Positions 51,165-59,666 of a stretch of 64,000 nucleotides of DNA are shown in pieces (position 1 is the first letter of the stretch; each line of letters begins with the position of its first letter). The notes under the pieces were generated by a model. It saw only the letters and a list, made by a program, of their open reading frames with translations, searched no databases and was not told the origin of the DNA. A program made the translations under genes and the position numbers. This stretch comes from Hydrogenophaga sp. BPS33 (GTDB lineage: Bacteria; Pseudomonadota; Gammaproteobacteria; Burkholderiales; Burkholderiaceae_C): the NCBI RefSeq assembly GCF_009859475.1, contig NZ_CP044549.1, forward strand, positions 3,410,001 through 3,474,000, read 5' to 3'.

Positions 51165-51956
51165 ATGCCTGACATCGCCATCATCCTGGCCGGATTTTTT
51201 GTGGGACTCATCGTGGGTCTCACGGGTGTGGGTGGCGGCTCGTTGATGACGCCCATCCTGATCTTCTTCTTCGGCGTCAAACCGTATCTCGCGGTCGGCA
51301 CCGATCTGCTGTTCGCGGCCGTCACCAAAATGGGGGGCACCGTCAACCTGGCCCGGCAAAAGCTGGTGCCCTGGCGTGTGGTGGGTCAGCTCAGCGCCGG
51401 CAGCTTGCCTGCCGCCGTCGTGACGCTGCTGGTCCTGCGGCAATTGGGTCCGGCCAGCGCCGCCGTCCAAGCCCTCATGACCAACACCCTGGGCCTGGCG
51501 CTGTTGCTCACGGCCGCCGCCATGCTTTTCAAGGCGGTGCGCGGCAAACAACTGCCACGCCACCTGCCCGAGGACCAGTGGGACAAAGCCACACATGCGC
51601 GCCATTGGAGCCTGCCCGTCCTGTTCGGTGCGGTGATCGGCACCCTGGTCACGCTCACCTCGGTCGGTGCCGGTGCCATTGGCGTGTCGGTGTTGCTGCT
51701 GCTGTTCCCCCTGCTGCCGCTGCCCCGCATCGTGGCGACCGACATTGCCTACGCCGTGCCGCTGACCCTGGTCGCGGGCCTCGGCCATGCCAGTCTCGGC
51801 TCGGTCGACTGGCCTTTGCTCACCCAGCTGCTGCTCGGCTCGCTGCCCGGTATCTGGCTCGGCACGCGCCTCATGCGCCACACGCCCGAACGCCTGGTGC
51901 GCTCGGCCCTCTCAGCGCTGCTGGCCTATGCCGGTCTGAAACTGATTGCCTTTTGA
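51165..51956 (+). CDS. TauE/SafE (TSUP) family permease, sulfur operon
   Basis: 263 residues with about eight membrane segments, beginning IAIILAGFFVGLIVGLTGVGGGSLMTP and with the second repeat at GTLVTLTSVGAGAIGVSVLLLL. It is the first gene of the operon with cysI, DUF934, cysH, cysD and cysN (22-bp gap to cysI), so it probably carries sulfate, sulfite or a sulfonate across the inner membrane. The ATG at 51165 excludes a long N-terminal extension that would run through the opposite-strand gene. Confidence 0.9.
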   Translation: MPDIAIILAGFFVGLIVGLTGVGGGSLMTPILIFFFGVKPYLAVGTDLLFAAVTKMGGTVNLARQKLVPWRVVGQLSAGSLPAAVVTLLVLRQLGPASAAVQALMTNTLGLALLLTAAAMLFKAVRGKQLPRHLPEDQWDKATHARHWSLPVLFGAVIGTLVTLTSVGAGAIGVSVLLLLFPLLPLPRIVATDIAYAVPLTLVAGLGHASLGSVDWPLLTQLLLGSLPGIWLGTRLMRHTPERLVRSALSALLAYAGLKLIAF

Positions 51957-51977
51957 TTCCTGAAGCCCACGAAGACG

Positions 51978-53753
51978 ATGTACCAATATTCCGACTTTGA
52001 CCGCCAGTTCGTGCGTCTGCGCGCCGCCCAGTTTCGCGATCAACTGACCCGCTGGCAGGCCGGCACGCTGGCCGAAGACGAGTTCAAGCCCCTGCGGCTG
52101 CAGAACGGCTGGTATGTGCAACGGTTTGCACCCATGCTGCGCGTGGCAGTGCCTTACGGTGAGATCTCCAGCGCGCAGCTGCGCGTGCTTGCCACACTGG
52201 CACGCGACTTTGACCACAAGGAAGACAACGACGTCTCCAACGCCAACGCTGGCCTGGCCGAGGTGCCGACCCTGCCCGACCGCTGCGGCCACTTCACCAC
52301 CCGCTCGAACGTCCAGTACAACTGGATACCGCTGTCGCGCGCCGCAGACGCAATGGATCTTCTGGCCAGCGTAGGCATGCACGGCATTCAGACCAGCGGG
52401 AACTGCATCCGCAACACCACCACCGACGCACTCGCCGGCATCGCGGTGGACGAAGTGGCCGACCCACGCCCGTTTGCCGAAATCCTGCGCCAGTGGAGCA
52501 CGCTGCACCACGAGTTCGCCTTCCTTCCGCGCAAGTTCAAGGTGGCCATCACCGGCGCGCGCGAAGACCGCGCCGCCACGCCCTGGCACGACGTGGGCCT
52601 GCGCTTGCTACGCAACGTGGATGGCGACCTGGGCTTCCAGGTCCGCGTGGGCGGCGGCATGGGCCGCACCCCCATCATTGGCAGCGTGATCCGCGAGTTC
52701 CTGCCCTGGAACCAACTGCTGAACTACCTGGAAGCCGTGATCCGCGCCTACAACCGCTATGGCCGCCGGGACAACATCTACAAGGCCCGCATCAAGATTC
52801 TGGTGAAGGCAGAAGGCCAGGCGTTCACCGATCAGGTTGAAGCCGAATACCGCGACATCATCGAGAAAGACGGTGCACCCCACACCATTAGCCAGGAGGA
52901 ACTCGACCGCGTGAGCGCCTTCTTCGCGCCACCACAGCTCAACTGCGACCGCAAGAGCGCAGACGCCAAGATCGCGAACATCCTCAAAGCAGCGGCCGAA
53001 GACGACCTGGAGTTCAGCCGCTGGCTGCAGCAGAACGTGACGGCGCACAAGAACCCCGACTTGCGCGCGGTCACGCTGTCGTTCAAGCGCCTGGGCCAGT
53101 CCCCGGGCGACGCCACGGCGGACCAGCTCGACCGCGCCGCCGACCTGGCCGAGCGCTTCTCCGCAGGCGAAGCCCGTGTGACCCACGAGCAGAACCTGCT
53201 GCTGCCCTGGGTGCGCTGCGATCAGTTGCCAGAACTCTGGCGCGAGGCGCGCCGACTCGGCCTTGCCAAGCCCAACATCGGTTTGCTGACCGACATGATC
53301 GTCTGCCCCGGTGGCGACTTCTGCGACCTCGCCAATGCGCGCTCGCTGCCGTTGGCGCAAGCGATCCTGAGCCGCTACAAGGATCTCGACGAGTTGTACG
53401 ACCTGGGCGAGATCGACCTGCACATGAGCGGGTGCATCAACTCCTGCGGCCACCACCACAGCGGGCACATCGGTGTGCTCGGCGTCGACAAGGACGGCAA
53501 GGAGTGGTACCAGATCACGCTCGGCGGCTCGGACGGCTCGCGCCTCTCCGGCGAAGCCCAAGCCGGCAAGGTCATCGGCCCCTCGTTCGCGGCCAGCGAA
53601 GTGCCCGACGTGATCGAAGCCCTGCTCGACACCTACCGCGCACAGCGCAACGATGGAGAAACCTTCGTGGCCACCCTGCGCCGCACCGGCGCCGACGCCT
53701 TCAAGACCGCCGCCAATGCGGTGCGCACGAGCACGGCCCGCGCCACGGCCTGA
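51978..53753 (+). CDS. cysI: Sulfite reductase hemoprotein (nitrite/sulfite reductase family)
   Basis: 591 residues. The siroheme/[4Fe-4S] ligands are visible as CPGGDFC (Cys443 and Cys449) and GCINSC (Cys486 and Cys490). Substrate-side basic residues are in NVQYNWIPL and in VRVGGGMGRTPIIG. It reduces sulfite to sulfide with six electrons. There is no CysJ flavoprotein gene next to it, so electrons may come from ferredoxin; fdxA and a ferredoxin reductase lie just after the operon. A nitrite reductase function is unlikely given the sulfur gene context. Confidence 0.92.
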   Translation: MYQYSDFDRQFVRLRAAQFRDQLTRWQAGTLAEDEFKPLRLQNGWYVQRFAPMLRVAVPYGEISSAQLRVLATLARDFDHKEDNDVSNANAGLAEVPTLPDRCGHFTTRSNVQYNWIPLSRAADAMDLLASVGMHGIQTSGNCIRNTTTDALAGIAVDEVADPRPFAEILRQWSTLHHEFAFLPRKFKVAITGAREDRAATPWHDVGLRLLRNVDGDLGFQVRVGGGMGRTPIIGSVIREFLPWNQLLNYLEAVIRAYNRYGRRDNIYKARIKILVKAEGQAFTDQVEAEYRDIIEKDGAPHTISQEELDRVSAFFAPPQLNCDRKSADAKIANILKAAAEDDLEFSRWLQQNVTAHKNPDLRAVTLSFKRLGQSPGDATADQLDRAADLAERFSAGEARVTHEQNLLLPWVRCDQLPELWREARRLGLAKPNIGLLTDMIVCPGGDFCDLANARSLPLAQAILSRYKDLDELYDLGEIDLHMSGCINSCGHHHSGHIGVLGVDKDGKEWYQITLGGSDGSRLSGEAQAGKVIGPSFAASEVPDVIEALLDTYRAQRNDGETFVATLRRTGADAFKTAANAVRTSTARATA

Positions 53754-53763
53754 GGACAGACAG

Positions 53764-54156
53764 ATGAGCCAGAACCTCCAACTCTTTCGCGCCGACAGCT
53801 TCGTGGCCACGGAAGCCGAAGCACAACGCCTCTCGATCGGCAACGACGCCGATCCACGCGAGGCAAAACTCGACGGCATCACCGCCATCGAACTGCACTT
53901 CCCCAAGTTCAACGACGGCCGTGCTTTCAGCCAGGCTTTTTTGCTGCGCCGCCGCCTCGGCTTCACCGGCGAGATCCGCGCCACCGGCGACGTGCTGATC
54001 GACCAGTTGGTGCAGATGCAACGCAGCGGCTTCACCCAGGCCGTGCTGCGTGCCGACCAGAACCTGGCCCACGGCCAAACCTTGCTGTCGCACTACCCCG
54101 CGTTCTACCAAGGCGACGCGGTGCACACCACGCCGCACTTTGCCGAAGCTGCCTGA
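53764..54156 (+). CDS. DUF934 family protein
   Basis: 130 residues. The family pattern is visible as IELHFPKFNDGRAFSQAFLLRRRLGFTGEIRATGDVLIDQL in outline. DUF934 proteins occur almost only in cys operons next to this type of cysI and are thought to assist sulfite reduction, possibly in electron transfer; their biochemical role is not established. It lies 10 bases after cysI and 18 before cysH. Confidence 0.92.
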   Translation: MSQNLQLFRADSFVATEAEAQRLSIGNDADPREAKLDGITAIELHFPKFNDGRAFSQAFLLRRRLGFTGEIRATGDVLIDQLVQMQRSGFTQAVLRADQNLAHGQTLLSHYPAFYQGDAVHTTPHFAEAA

Positions 54157-54174
54157 GCACCGAGAAACCACACC

Positions 54175-54798
54175 ATGAGCGACATCGACCTCCCACGCAT
54201 CAACACCGAACTGGGCCGCAACGCTGACGGGCTGGTGGCGTGGGCACTCGGCCTGGGCCAGCCCGCCATCGTCACCACCAATTTCCGGCCCTTCGAGGCC
54301 GTGATCCTGCACCTCGTCACGCGCGTGAAACCCGATGTGCCCGTGGTCTGGATGGACAACGGCTACAACACCGAGGCCACCTACCGCTTTGCCGACGAAG
54401 TGAGCAAGAAGCTCGATCTGAATCTGCGCATCTACCTGCCGCGGCGCTCTCGCGCCCACCTCGAGGCGGTTGACGGACCCGCACCAGCACTCGACGATCC
54501 GCGCCACGCCGCGTTCACCGAAGAAGTGAAGCTGGAGCCGTTCGCCCGCGCGTTGCGCGAAACGGCACCCAAGGTCTGGTTTACCGCTCTCAGGGCCACG
54601 GACACCGCCGTTCGTGCCCAGATGGACCCCGTGAGCATCAATCCCGATGGCCTGATCAAGGTCGCGCCGCTGCTGCACTGGTCGTCCAAGGAGCTGCACC
54701 AGTACTGCGAGGCCCACGGCCTGCCCAACAACTTCGACTACCTCGACCCTACCAAGGGCGAAGACAACCGCGAATGCGGTCTTCATCTGGCCCACTGA
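54175..54798 (+). CDS. cysH: Phosphoadenylyl-sulfate reductase family protein (CysH-like, short)
   Basis: 207 residues, shorter than E. coli CysH (244). The catalytic C-terminal motif ECGLH is present (NRECGLHLAH). The PP-loop reads TTNFRPFEAVILHLV instead of the usual SSSFG type, the GLRR motif is replaced by TALRATDTA, and the loop before ECGLH is shortened. The paired cysteines of APS reductases are absent, so PAPS would be expected. No cysC kinase is visible in the window. Its operon position between cysI and cysD supports sulfonucleotide reduction. Confidence 0.82.
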   Translation: MSDIDLPRINTELGRNADGLVAWALGLGQPAIVTTNFRPFEAVILHLVTRVKPDVPVVWMDNGYNTEATYRFADEVSKKLDLNLRIYLPRRSRAHLEAVDGPAPALDDPRHAAFTEEVKLEPFARALRETAPKVWFTALRATDTAVRAQMDPVSINPDGLIKVAPLLHWSSKELHQYCEAHGLPNNFDYLDPTKGEDNRECGLHLAH

Positions 54799-54811
54799 CT
54801 TCGACATACCC

Positions 54812-55771
54812 ATGAACGCCCGCACCGAAAACGCCGTGATCCAGACCGCCTTGCAACAGGCCCATGATCACCATCTGAGCAACGCCCACCTGGACGCGCT
54901 GGAAGAAGAAACCATCTTCATCCTGCGCGAAGTGGCTGCGGCGTTCGAACGCCCCGCGCTGCTGTTCTCCGGCGGCAAGGACTCGCTGGTCATGCTCAAG
55001 TGCGCGGAGAAGGCTTTCGGCGTCGGCCGCATTCCTTACCCACTGCTGATGATCGATACCGGGCACAATTTTCCCGAAGTGACCGACTTCCGCGACCAAC
55101 GCGCGAAGGAACTGGGCGCCGAACTGATCGTGCGCAACGTCGAAGACTCCATGGCGCGCGGCACCGTTCGTCTGGCGCATCCGGGTGAGAGCCGCAACGT
55201 GCACCAGTCGGTCACCTTGCTCGAAGCCATCGAGGAATTCCGCTTCGACGCCCTGATCGGCGGCGCACGCCGCGACGAGGAAAAAGCGCGCGCCAAGGAG
55301 CGCATCTTCAGCCACCGCGACAGCTTCGGCCAATGGCAACCCAAGGCCCAGCGTCCCGAACTCTGGACGCTGTTCAACACCCGCCTGCAGCAGGGCGAGC
55401 ACTTCCGCGTGTTCCCGATCAGCAACTGGACCGAGCTCGACGTGTGGCAATACATCGCGCGCGAGAACATCGCCCTGCCCTCCATCTACTACACCCACCA
55501 GCGTGAAGTGGTGGACCGCCGCGGCCTGCTCGTGCCCGTCACCGAGCTCACGCCACCGCGCGATGGCGAAACAGTGCAAGTGCGCGACGTGCGCTTTCGC
55601 ACCGTGGGCGACATCACCTGCACCTGCCCGGTGGAAAGCCTGGCCGCCACGCCCGACGACATCGTCATCGAAACACTCGCCGCCGAGGTGAGCGAGCGCG
55701 GCGCCACGCGCATGGACGACAAGACCTCCGACGCCTCGATGGAGAAGCGCAAGAAAGACGGGTATTTTTGA
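54812..55771 (+). CDS. cysD: Sulfate adenylyltransferase subunit 2
   Basis: 319 residues. The PP-loop LLFSGGKDSLVMLKCAEKAF (near 50) binds ATP. Further CysD features are MIDTGHNFPEVTDFRD, IGGARRDEEKARAKERIFS and the C-terminal MEKRKKDGYF. With the GTPase CysN it makes adenosine 5'-phosphosulfate from sulfate and ATP. It is 13 bases after cysH; a palindrome-rich stretch separates it from cysN. Confidence 0.95.
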   Translation: MNARTENAVIQTALQQAHDHHLSNAHLDALEEETIFILREVAAAFERPALLFSGGKDSLVMLKCAEKAFGVGRIPYPLLMIDTGHNFPEVTDFRDQRAKELGAELIVRNVEDSMARGTVRLAHPGESRNVHQSVTLLEAIEEFRFDALIGGARRDEEKARAKERIFSHRDSFGQWQPKAQRPELWTLFNTRLQQGEHFRVFPISNWTELDVWQYIARENIALPSIYYTHQREVVDRRGLLVPVTELTPPRDGETVQVRDVRFRTVGDITCTCPVESLAATPDDIVIETLAAEVSERGATRMDDKTSDASMEKRKKDGYF

Positions 55772-55860
55772 CCCCCCGCGCCGCGCCTGACGGCGCGTCA
55801 CCCCCCAGGGGGCGGCGCTGGCGGCCCGGCAAAGCCGGTTCCGCTGCGCCACTTGAAAAG
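55771..55860. repeat. Palindrome-rich repeat between cysD and cysN
   Basis: CGCGCC (55782-55787) / GGCGCG (55792-55797), then CCCCCCAGGGGG (55801-55812), then a GCCGG-type hairpin. It resembles the C-tract/G-tract element at 22949-23015. It lies inside the operon and could reduce or stabilise the downstream mRNA; there is no T-tract. Confidence 0.5.
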
Positions 55861-55883
55861 ACATCTCCCGCTGAAAGATCACC

Positions 55884-57191
55884 ATGACTGTTGCTGAACT
55901 CTCTCCCACCGCCCAGGACACCCGCTCCGCCTTGCGACTCATCACCTGCGGCAGCGTGGACGATGGCAAGAGCACCCTGATCGGCCGCCTGCTGGTCGAC
56001 AGCAAGGCTGTATTGCAAGACCACCTGGCCGGGGTGCAACGCCACGGCCAGACCGACCTGGCGCTGTTGACCGATGGCCTGTCCGCCGAGCGCGAACAAG
56101 GCATCACCATCGACGTGGCCTACCGCTACTTCAGCACCGAGGCGCGCAAGTTCATCATCGGCGATGCGCCGGGCCACGAACAGTACACCCGCAACATGGT
56201 GACGGCGGCCTCCAGCGCCGACGCGGCTGTGGTGCTGGTCGATGCCACCAAGCTGAACTGGGCCGATGCCGCCCTGCAACTGCTGCCGCAGACGCGCCGC
56301 CACAGCCTCTTGCTCAAACTGCTGCGTGTGCCCTCAATCGTCTTCGCAGTGAACAAGCTGGATGCGGTCGAAGACAGTGCCGTGGCCTTCCGCCACATCA
56401 CCGACGCACTGCAAGCCTTCGCCGCGCAAGCAGAAATTCCCGTGACCGCCGTCGTACCGGTCTCGGCGCTCAAGGGCTGGAACGTGGTGGACGCCAGTGA
56501 ACATGCCGGCTGGTGCGATTACAACGGCCCGACGTTGCTGGAGATTCTGGAAGGTCTGCCGGTGACGCCCTCCGATACCGCTCTGCCCTTCGCCTTTGCC
56601 GTGCAGTGGGTGGAGAAGTTCAGCGGCTCGTCCGACACCTCGCAAGGCCGTCGCGTCTTCTGGGGCCGCGTGGCCACGGGCAGCGTGCAGCCCGGTCAGT
56701 CGGTGCGCATCATGCCCAACGGACAGACCGCCGTGGTCGCACAGGTGCTCAACCACGTGCGCAACCCACAAGCCGTCACGGCGGGCCACAGCGCAGGCAT
56801 CGTGCTCGATCGCGAGGTCGACGTCTCCCGTGGCGACTGGCTGCTGGCGGTTGAAGACGGCTCCCCGGCCACCCTCGAAGCGAAGCGCGAGATACGCGCC
56901 ACCGTGGCCTGGCTCGACGACGAGACACTGGTGCCCGGGCGCGTGTACTGGGCCTTGCACGGCCACCGCTGGGTCAAAGCCAAGATCAAGCGCATCGTGC
57001 ACCGCCTGGACATCCACACCCTCGCCGAGGAAGACGCCCAGCAACTTGAACCCAATGCCATCGGCCACATCGAGCTGGCCCTGCAGGAGCCCTTGGCCAC
57101 GCTGCCTTTCGAGCGCTCGCGCACCCTCGGGTCTCTCGTCCTGGTCGACACCGCGAGCCACCGCACATCGGGCGCGTTGCTCGTGCTCTGA
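55884..57191 (+). CDS. cysN: Sulfate adenylyltransferase subunit 1 (GTPase)
   Basis: 435 residues. The GTPase motifs are G1 CGSVDDGKSTLIGRLL (near 22), G3 DAPGHEQYTRNM and G4 NKLDAVE, followed by EF-Tu-like beta domains 2 and 3. CysN hydrolyses GTP to drive APS formation by CysD. There is no fused APS-kinase domain (CysC), in agreement with the 435-residue length. Confidence 0.95.
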   Translation: MTVAELSPTAQDTRSALRLITCGSVDDGKSTLIGRLLVDSKAVLQDHLAGVQRHGQTDLALLTDGLSAEREQGITIDVAYRYFSTEARKFIIGDAPGHEQYTRNMVTAASSADAAVVLVDATKLNWADAALQLLPQTRRHSLLLKLLRVPSIVFAVNKLDAVEDSAVAFRHITDALQAFAAQAEIPVTAVVPVSALKGWNVVDASEHAGWCDYNGPTLLEILEGLPVTPSDTALPFAFAVQWVEKFSGSSDTSQGRRVFWGRVATGSVQPGQSVRIMPNGQTAVVAQVLNHVRNPQAVTAGHSAGIVLDREVDVSRGDWLLAVEDGSPATLEAKREIRATVAWLDDETLVPGRVYWALHGHRWVKAKIKRIVHRLDIHTLAEEDAQQLEPNAIGHIELALQEPLATLPFERSRTLGSLVLVDTASHRTSGALLVL

Positions 57192-57213
57192 AAACCATAA
57201 CCCCTTAATGCGT

Positions 57214-57245
57214 ACCCGCCCGAGGGGCATGTGCCCTCGGTGGGT
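57214..57245 (+). terminator. Strong hairpin after the sulfur operon
   Basis: CCGAGGGGCA (57220-57229) pairs with TGCCCTCGG (57232-57240) with one bulged G, and ACCC/GGGT extends the stem. No T-tract follows. It may stop or attenuate transcription between cysN and fdxA. Confidence 0.4.
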
Positions 57246-57292
57246 TCCGGGAAACTCTAAAATCCCGTGTTCTACCGATTCCCGATACCACC

Positions 57293-57622
57293 ATGACCCA
57301 CGTTGTCACCGAAGCCTGCATCCGCTGCAAATACACCGATTGTGTGGACGTCTGTCCCGTGGACTGTTTCCGCGAAGGCCCGAACTTCCTCACCATCGAT
57401 CCGGATGAGTGCATCGACTGCGCCGTGTGCATCCCCGAGTGCCCCGTCAGCGCGATCTACGCTGAAGAAGACCTGCCCAAGGACCAGCAGCACATGATCG
57501 AGATCAATGCCGAGCTGGCCCGCCTGCCCAACTGGAAGAGCATCACCAAGCGCAAGGACGCATTGCCCGATGCCGAAGAGTGGAAAGACCGCACCGCCAA
57601 GCTTTCCGAGTTGATCCGCTGA
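57293..57622 (+). CDS. fdxA: Seven-iron ferredoxin
   Basis: 109 residues. The N-terminal half has the cluster ligands in [18 protein letters not shown] and [12 protein letters not shown], the pattern of 7Fe ferredoxins with one [3Fe-4S] and one [4Fe-4S] cluster. The C-terminal tail ([14 protein letters not shown]) is typical of FdxA. Its place between the sulfite reductase operon and a ferredoxin reductase gene suggests that it may carry electrons to CysI. Confidence 0.95.
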   Translation: MTHVVTEACIRCKYTDCVDVCPVDCFREGPNFLTIDPDECIDCAVCIPECPVSAIYAEEDLPKDQQHMIEINAELARLPNWKSITKRKDALPDAEEWKDRTAKLSELIR

Positions 57623-57665
57623 TCCTGCCGGCCGCGACGCGGCCCGCAGCGTTAAGCTCCACGGC

Positions 57666-58739
57666 ATGACTCTCGCCAACACACCCGACGGCCTCATCGA
57701 AACCGACGCCGTCATCGTGGGCGCCGGCCCCGTCGGCCTGTTCCAGGTCTTCGAACTGGGCCTGCTGGAGATCAAGGCCCACGTGATCGACGCGCTCACC
57801 GTCCCTGGCGGCCAGCCGTCCGAGCTTTATCCCGACAAGCCCATCTACGACATCCCCGCCATTCCGGTGTGTACCGGGCAGGAGCTTGTCGATCGGCTGC
57901 TCGCGCAGATCAAGCCCTTCGGCGCCACCTTCCATCTCGGCCAGGAAGTCAGCACCGTGCAAGCGCAGGACGACGGCCGTTTCTTCGTGGCTACATCCAC
58001 GGGCACGAGCTTTCTCACCAAGACCATCTTCATCGCCGCGGGCGTGGGCGCATTCCAACCACGCCCGCTCAACGTCGATGGATTAGAGCGTTTCAAGGAC
58101 ACGCAGCTGTTCTACAGCGTGAAGGACCCGAGCCGGTTTGGCGACCAGCATGTGGTCGTCATCGGCGGTGGCGACTCGGCGCTGGACTGGTCCTTGAACC
58201 TGGCGGCCGACGGTCCGCACCGCGCCAAGAGCCTCACATTGATCCATCGCCGCGATGGTTTTCAGGCCGCTCCAGCCAGCGTGGCCCGCATGCGCGATCT
58301 GTGCGAGCAGCATCGCATGCGGTTCATGGTGGGACAGGTCACGGGGTTTGAAGAAGAGGCGGGCCGGCTGGCCACCTTGAACGTCACCAACCCCGATGAC
58401 GAAACGCACACCGTGCCGGTGGACATGCTGCTGGTGTTCTTCGGCCTCTCGCCCAGGCTGGGTCCCATCGCCGAATGGGGCCTGGACATCGAGCGCCGGC
58501 AACTGCGGGTCGACACCGAAAAGTTCTCCACCAATGTGCCAGGCATCTTCGCGGTCGGTGACATCAACACCTACCCCGGAAAAAAGAAGCTCATTCTGTC
58601 GGGCTTCCACGAATGTGCCTTGGCCGCGTTCGGCGCTGCGCCCATCATCTTTCCCGACAAGAAGGTGATGCTGCAGTACACCACCACCAGCCCCAAGCTG
58701 CACAAGGCGCTGGGTGTAGCTTCCCCCATCCTCGACTAA
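57666..58739 (+). CDS. Ferredoxin-NADP+ reductase, thioredoxin reductase-like type
   Basis: 357 residues. There are two dinucleotide-binding motifs: [20 protein letters not shown] (FAD, near 15) and [19 protein letters not shown] (NADPH, near 162). The C-terminal FAD segment is [23 protein letters not shown]. The CxxC of thioredoxin reductases is absent, as in the type 2 ferredoxin-NADP reductases (YumC type). It lies 43 bases after fdxA and ends before a strong terminator, so the two probably form an electron-transfer pair. Confidence 0.93.
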   Translation: MTLANTPDGLIETDAVIVGAGPVGLFQVFELGLLEIKAHVIDALTVPGGQPSELYPDKPIYDIPAIPVCTGQELVDRLLAQIKPFGATFHLGQEVSTVQAQDDGRFFVATSTGTSFLTKTIFIAAGVGAFQPRPLNVDGLERFKDTQLFYSVKDPSRFGDQHVVVIGGGDSALDWSLNLAADGPHRAKSLTLIHRRDGFQAAPASVARMRDLCEQHRMRFMVGQVTGFEEEAGRLATLNVTNPDDETHTVPVDMLLVFFGLSPRLGPIAEWGLDIERRQLRVDTEKFSTNVPGIFAVGDINTYPGKKKLILSGFHECALAAFGAAPIIFPDKKVMLQYTTTSPKLHKALGVASPILD

Positions 58740-58786
58740 GCCTGGGACTGCGTGAAAATCAACGGCGCACGACGAACGCCAGAAAC

Positions 58787-58816
58787 GCAAAAGGCCTTCC
58801 GAAGAAGGCCTTTTGC
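58787..58816. terminator. Strong bidirectional rho-independent terminator
   Basis: Perfect 13-bp stem GCAAAAGGCCTTC (58787-58799) / GAAGGCCTTTTGC (58804-58816) with a CGAA loop. A/T-rich arms give T-runs in both directions. It ends the fdxA-reductase unit and would also stop transcription from the tRNA side. Confidence 0.9.
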
Positions 58817-58827
58817 ATTTGTTGTTC

Positions 58828-58872
58828 TGGCTCCCCGACCTGGACTCGAACCAGGGACCTGCGGATTAACAG
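58828..58872 (-). other. 3' fragment of tRNA-Asn (GTT); element attachment site
   Basis: On the minus strand these 45 bases are the 3' part of a tRNA-Asn: anticodon loop CTGTTAA, anticodon-stem 3' side, variable loop, T-arm (GGTTCGAGTCC), acceptor 3' strand and CCA. The 5' half (acceptor, D-arm) is missing; the sequence beyond 58872 has no pairing partner. Phage-like genes follow on that side. This is what remains at the far end when an element integrates into the tRNA 3' end and restores the gene at its other side. Confidence 0.85.
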
Positions 58873-58953
58873 ACCAAAGGGGAACTCCGTGCGTTATTCA
58901 TCATACTCGGAAAAACGCGCTTCCAGGAGAGTCCCACCGCCGGAGAAGATGTC

Positions 58954-58982
58954 AAAAAAAATGGAGCCTCCGAAGAGGCCCC
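58954..58982 (-). terminator. Rho-independent terminator with UUCG loop
   Basis: On the minus strand GGGGCCTC (58982-58975), loop TTCG, GAGGCTCC (58970-58963), with one G-U pair, then a T-run (complement of 58954-58961). It would end the transcript carrying the 41-residue ORF at 59051-59176. Confidence 0.85.
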
Positions 58983-59050
58983 ATGACAGCACTTTGCCGT
59001 TCACCGATCAGATCAAGATCGGGCAGAGACAGAGCGTAAATGGCCGCGCT

Positions 59051-59176
59051 CTATTTCGGCTTTGCCCAGAAGCGGAACACTTTTCCCCTTTTGGGGAAGA
59101 TCACTCGCCCATTCTTGAGTCGAATGGAGCGCGTGAACACCCAGTGCCCGCCCTGGCTACTTTCGTTGGTTGTCAT
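59051..59176 (-). CDS. Small basic phage ORF (41 aa)
   Basis: ATG 59176 has GGGGGT about four bases upstream. The product is basic and aromatic: TNESSQGGHWVFTRSIRLKN, then GRVIFPKRGKVFRFWAKPK. The repeated pattern of a basic residue and an aromatic/aliphatic residue suggests a small beta-structured protein. A UUCG terminator follows at 58954-58982 on the same strand, so the ORF sits in its own unit at the element edge. No family is recognised. The rest of 58873-59666 shows no other convincing gene. Confidence 0.5.
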   Translation of the reverse strand: MTTNESSQGGHWVFTRSIRLKNGRVIFPKRGKVFRFWAKPK

Positions 59177-59299
59177 AAGACCCCCATAACCATGCGTTAC
59201 CGGGATGTTCTTGCCCAAACGACAACCGCAGCGCTACACTGAAGCTATCTCCTCAAGAGATGTTCGGGGGGACCGGTCAAACCCGCTTCGCCTGATCCC

Positions 59300-59333
59300 A
59301 GCCCTGGAGTGTTAGCGCACCCAGGGCTTTTTT
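59300..59333 (+). terminator. Rho-independent terminator inside the element
   Basis: AGCCCTGG (59300-59307) / CCAGGGCT (59321-59328) with a 13-nt loop and a T-run to 59333. The + strand unit that it would end is not visible as a protein gene; a short RNA starting near 59180-59290 is possible. Confidence 0.7.
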
Positions 59334-59666
59334 CGTCTGTGCATGTGTACAGTGACACCGCGACGGGCCCACTATATCTGGTGTCCAGGCCTCATTCAAG
59401 TCACTACGGGTAGTGTTTTCTGAGAAGTTGCCGTGTGTCGGAGAGACAGCGGGAAAATGGCAGCTACTAGCTGAGTTTCCCTGTTACAAATTTAGACGGG
59501 TGACTCCCCTACACGCCCCTACACACATTTTTGGGCAGAAACCTGTAACAGCGGCAGAGATCTTGGTTACCTTCCATCAGACATTGCGAGCCGACGAACG
59601 GCAATGCCTCAGCGAGCACTGCAAGGGTGCCACTTCGTTTCCGACCCCGGGCACCTTGCGTTGCAG

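Noticed and set aside
58828..58872. Functional tRNA-Asn gene
   Set aside because: Acceptor 5' strand, D-arm and the 5' side of the anticodon stem are missing; no folding partner exists in the adjacent sequence.
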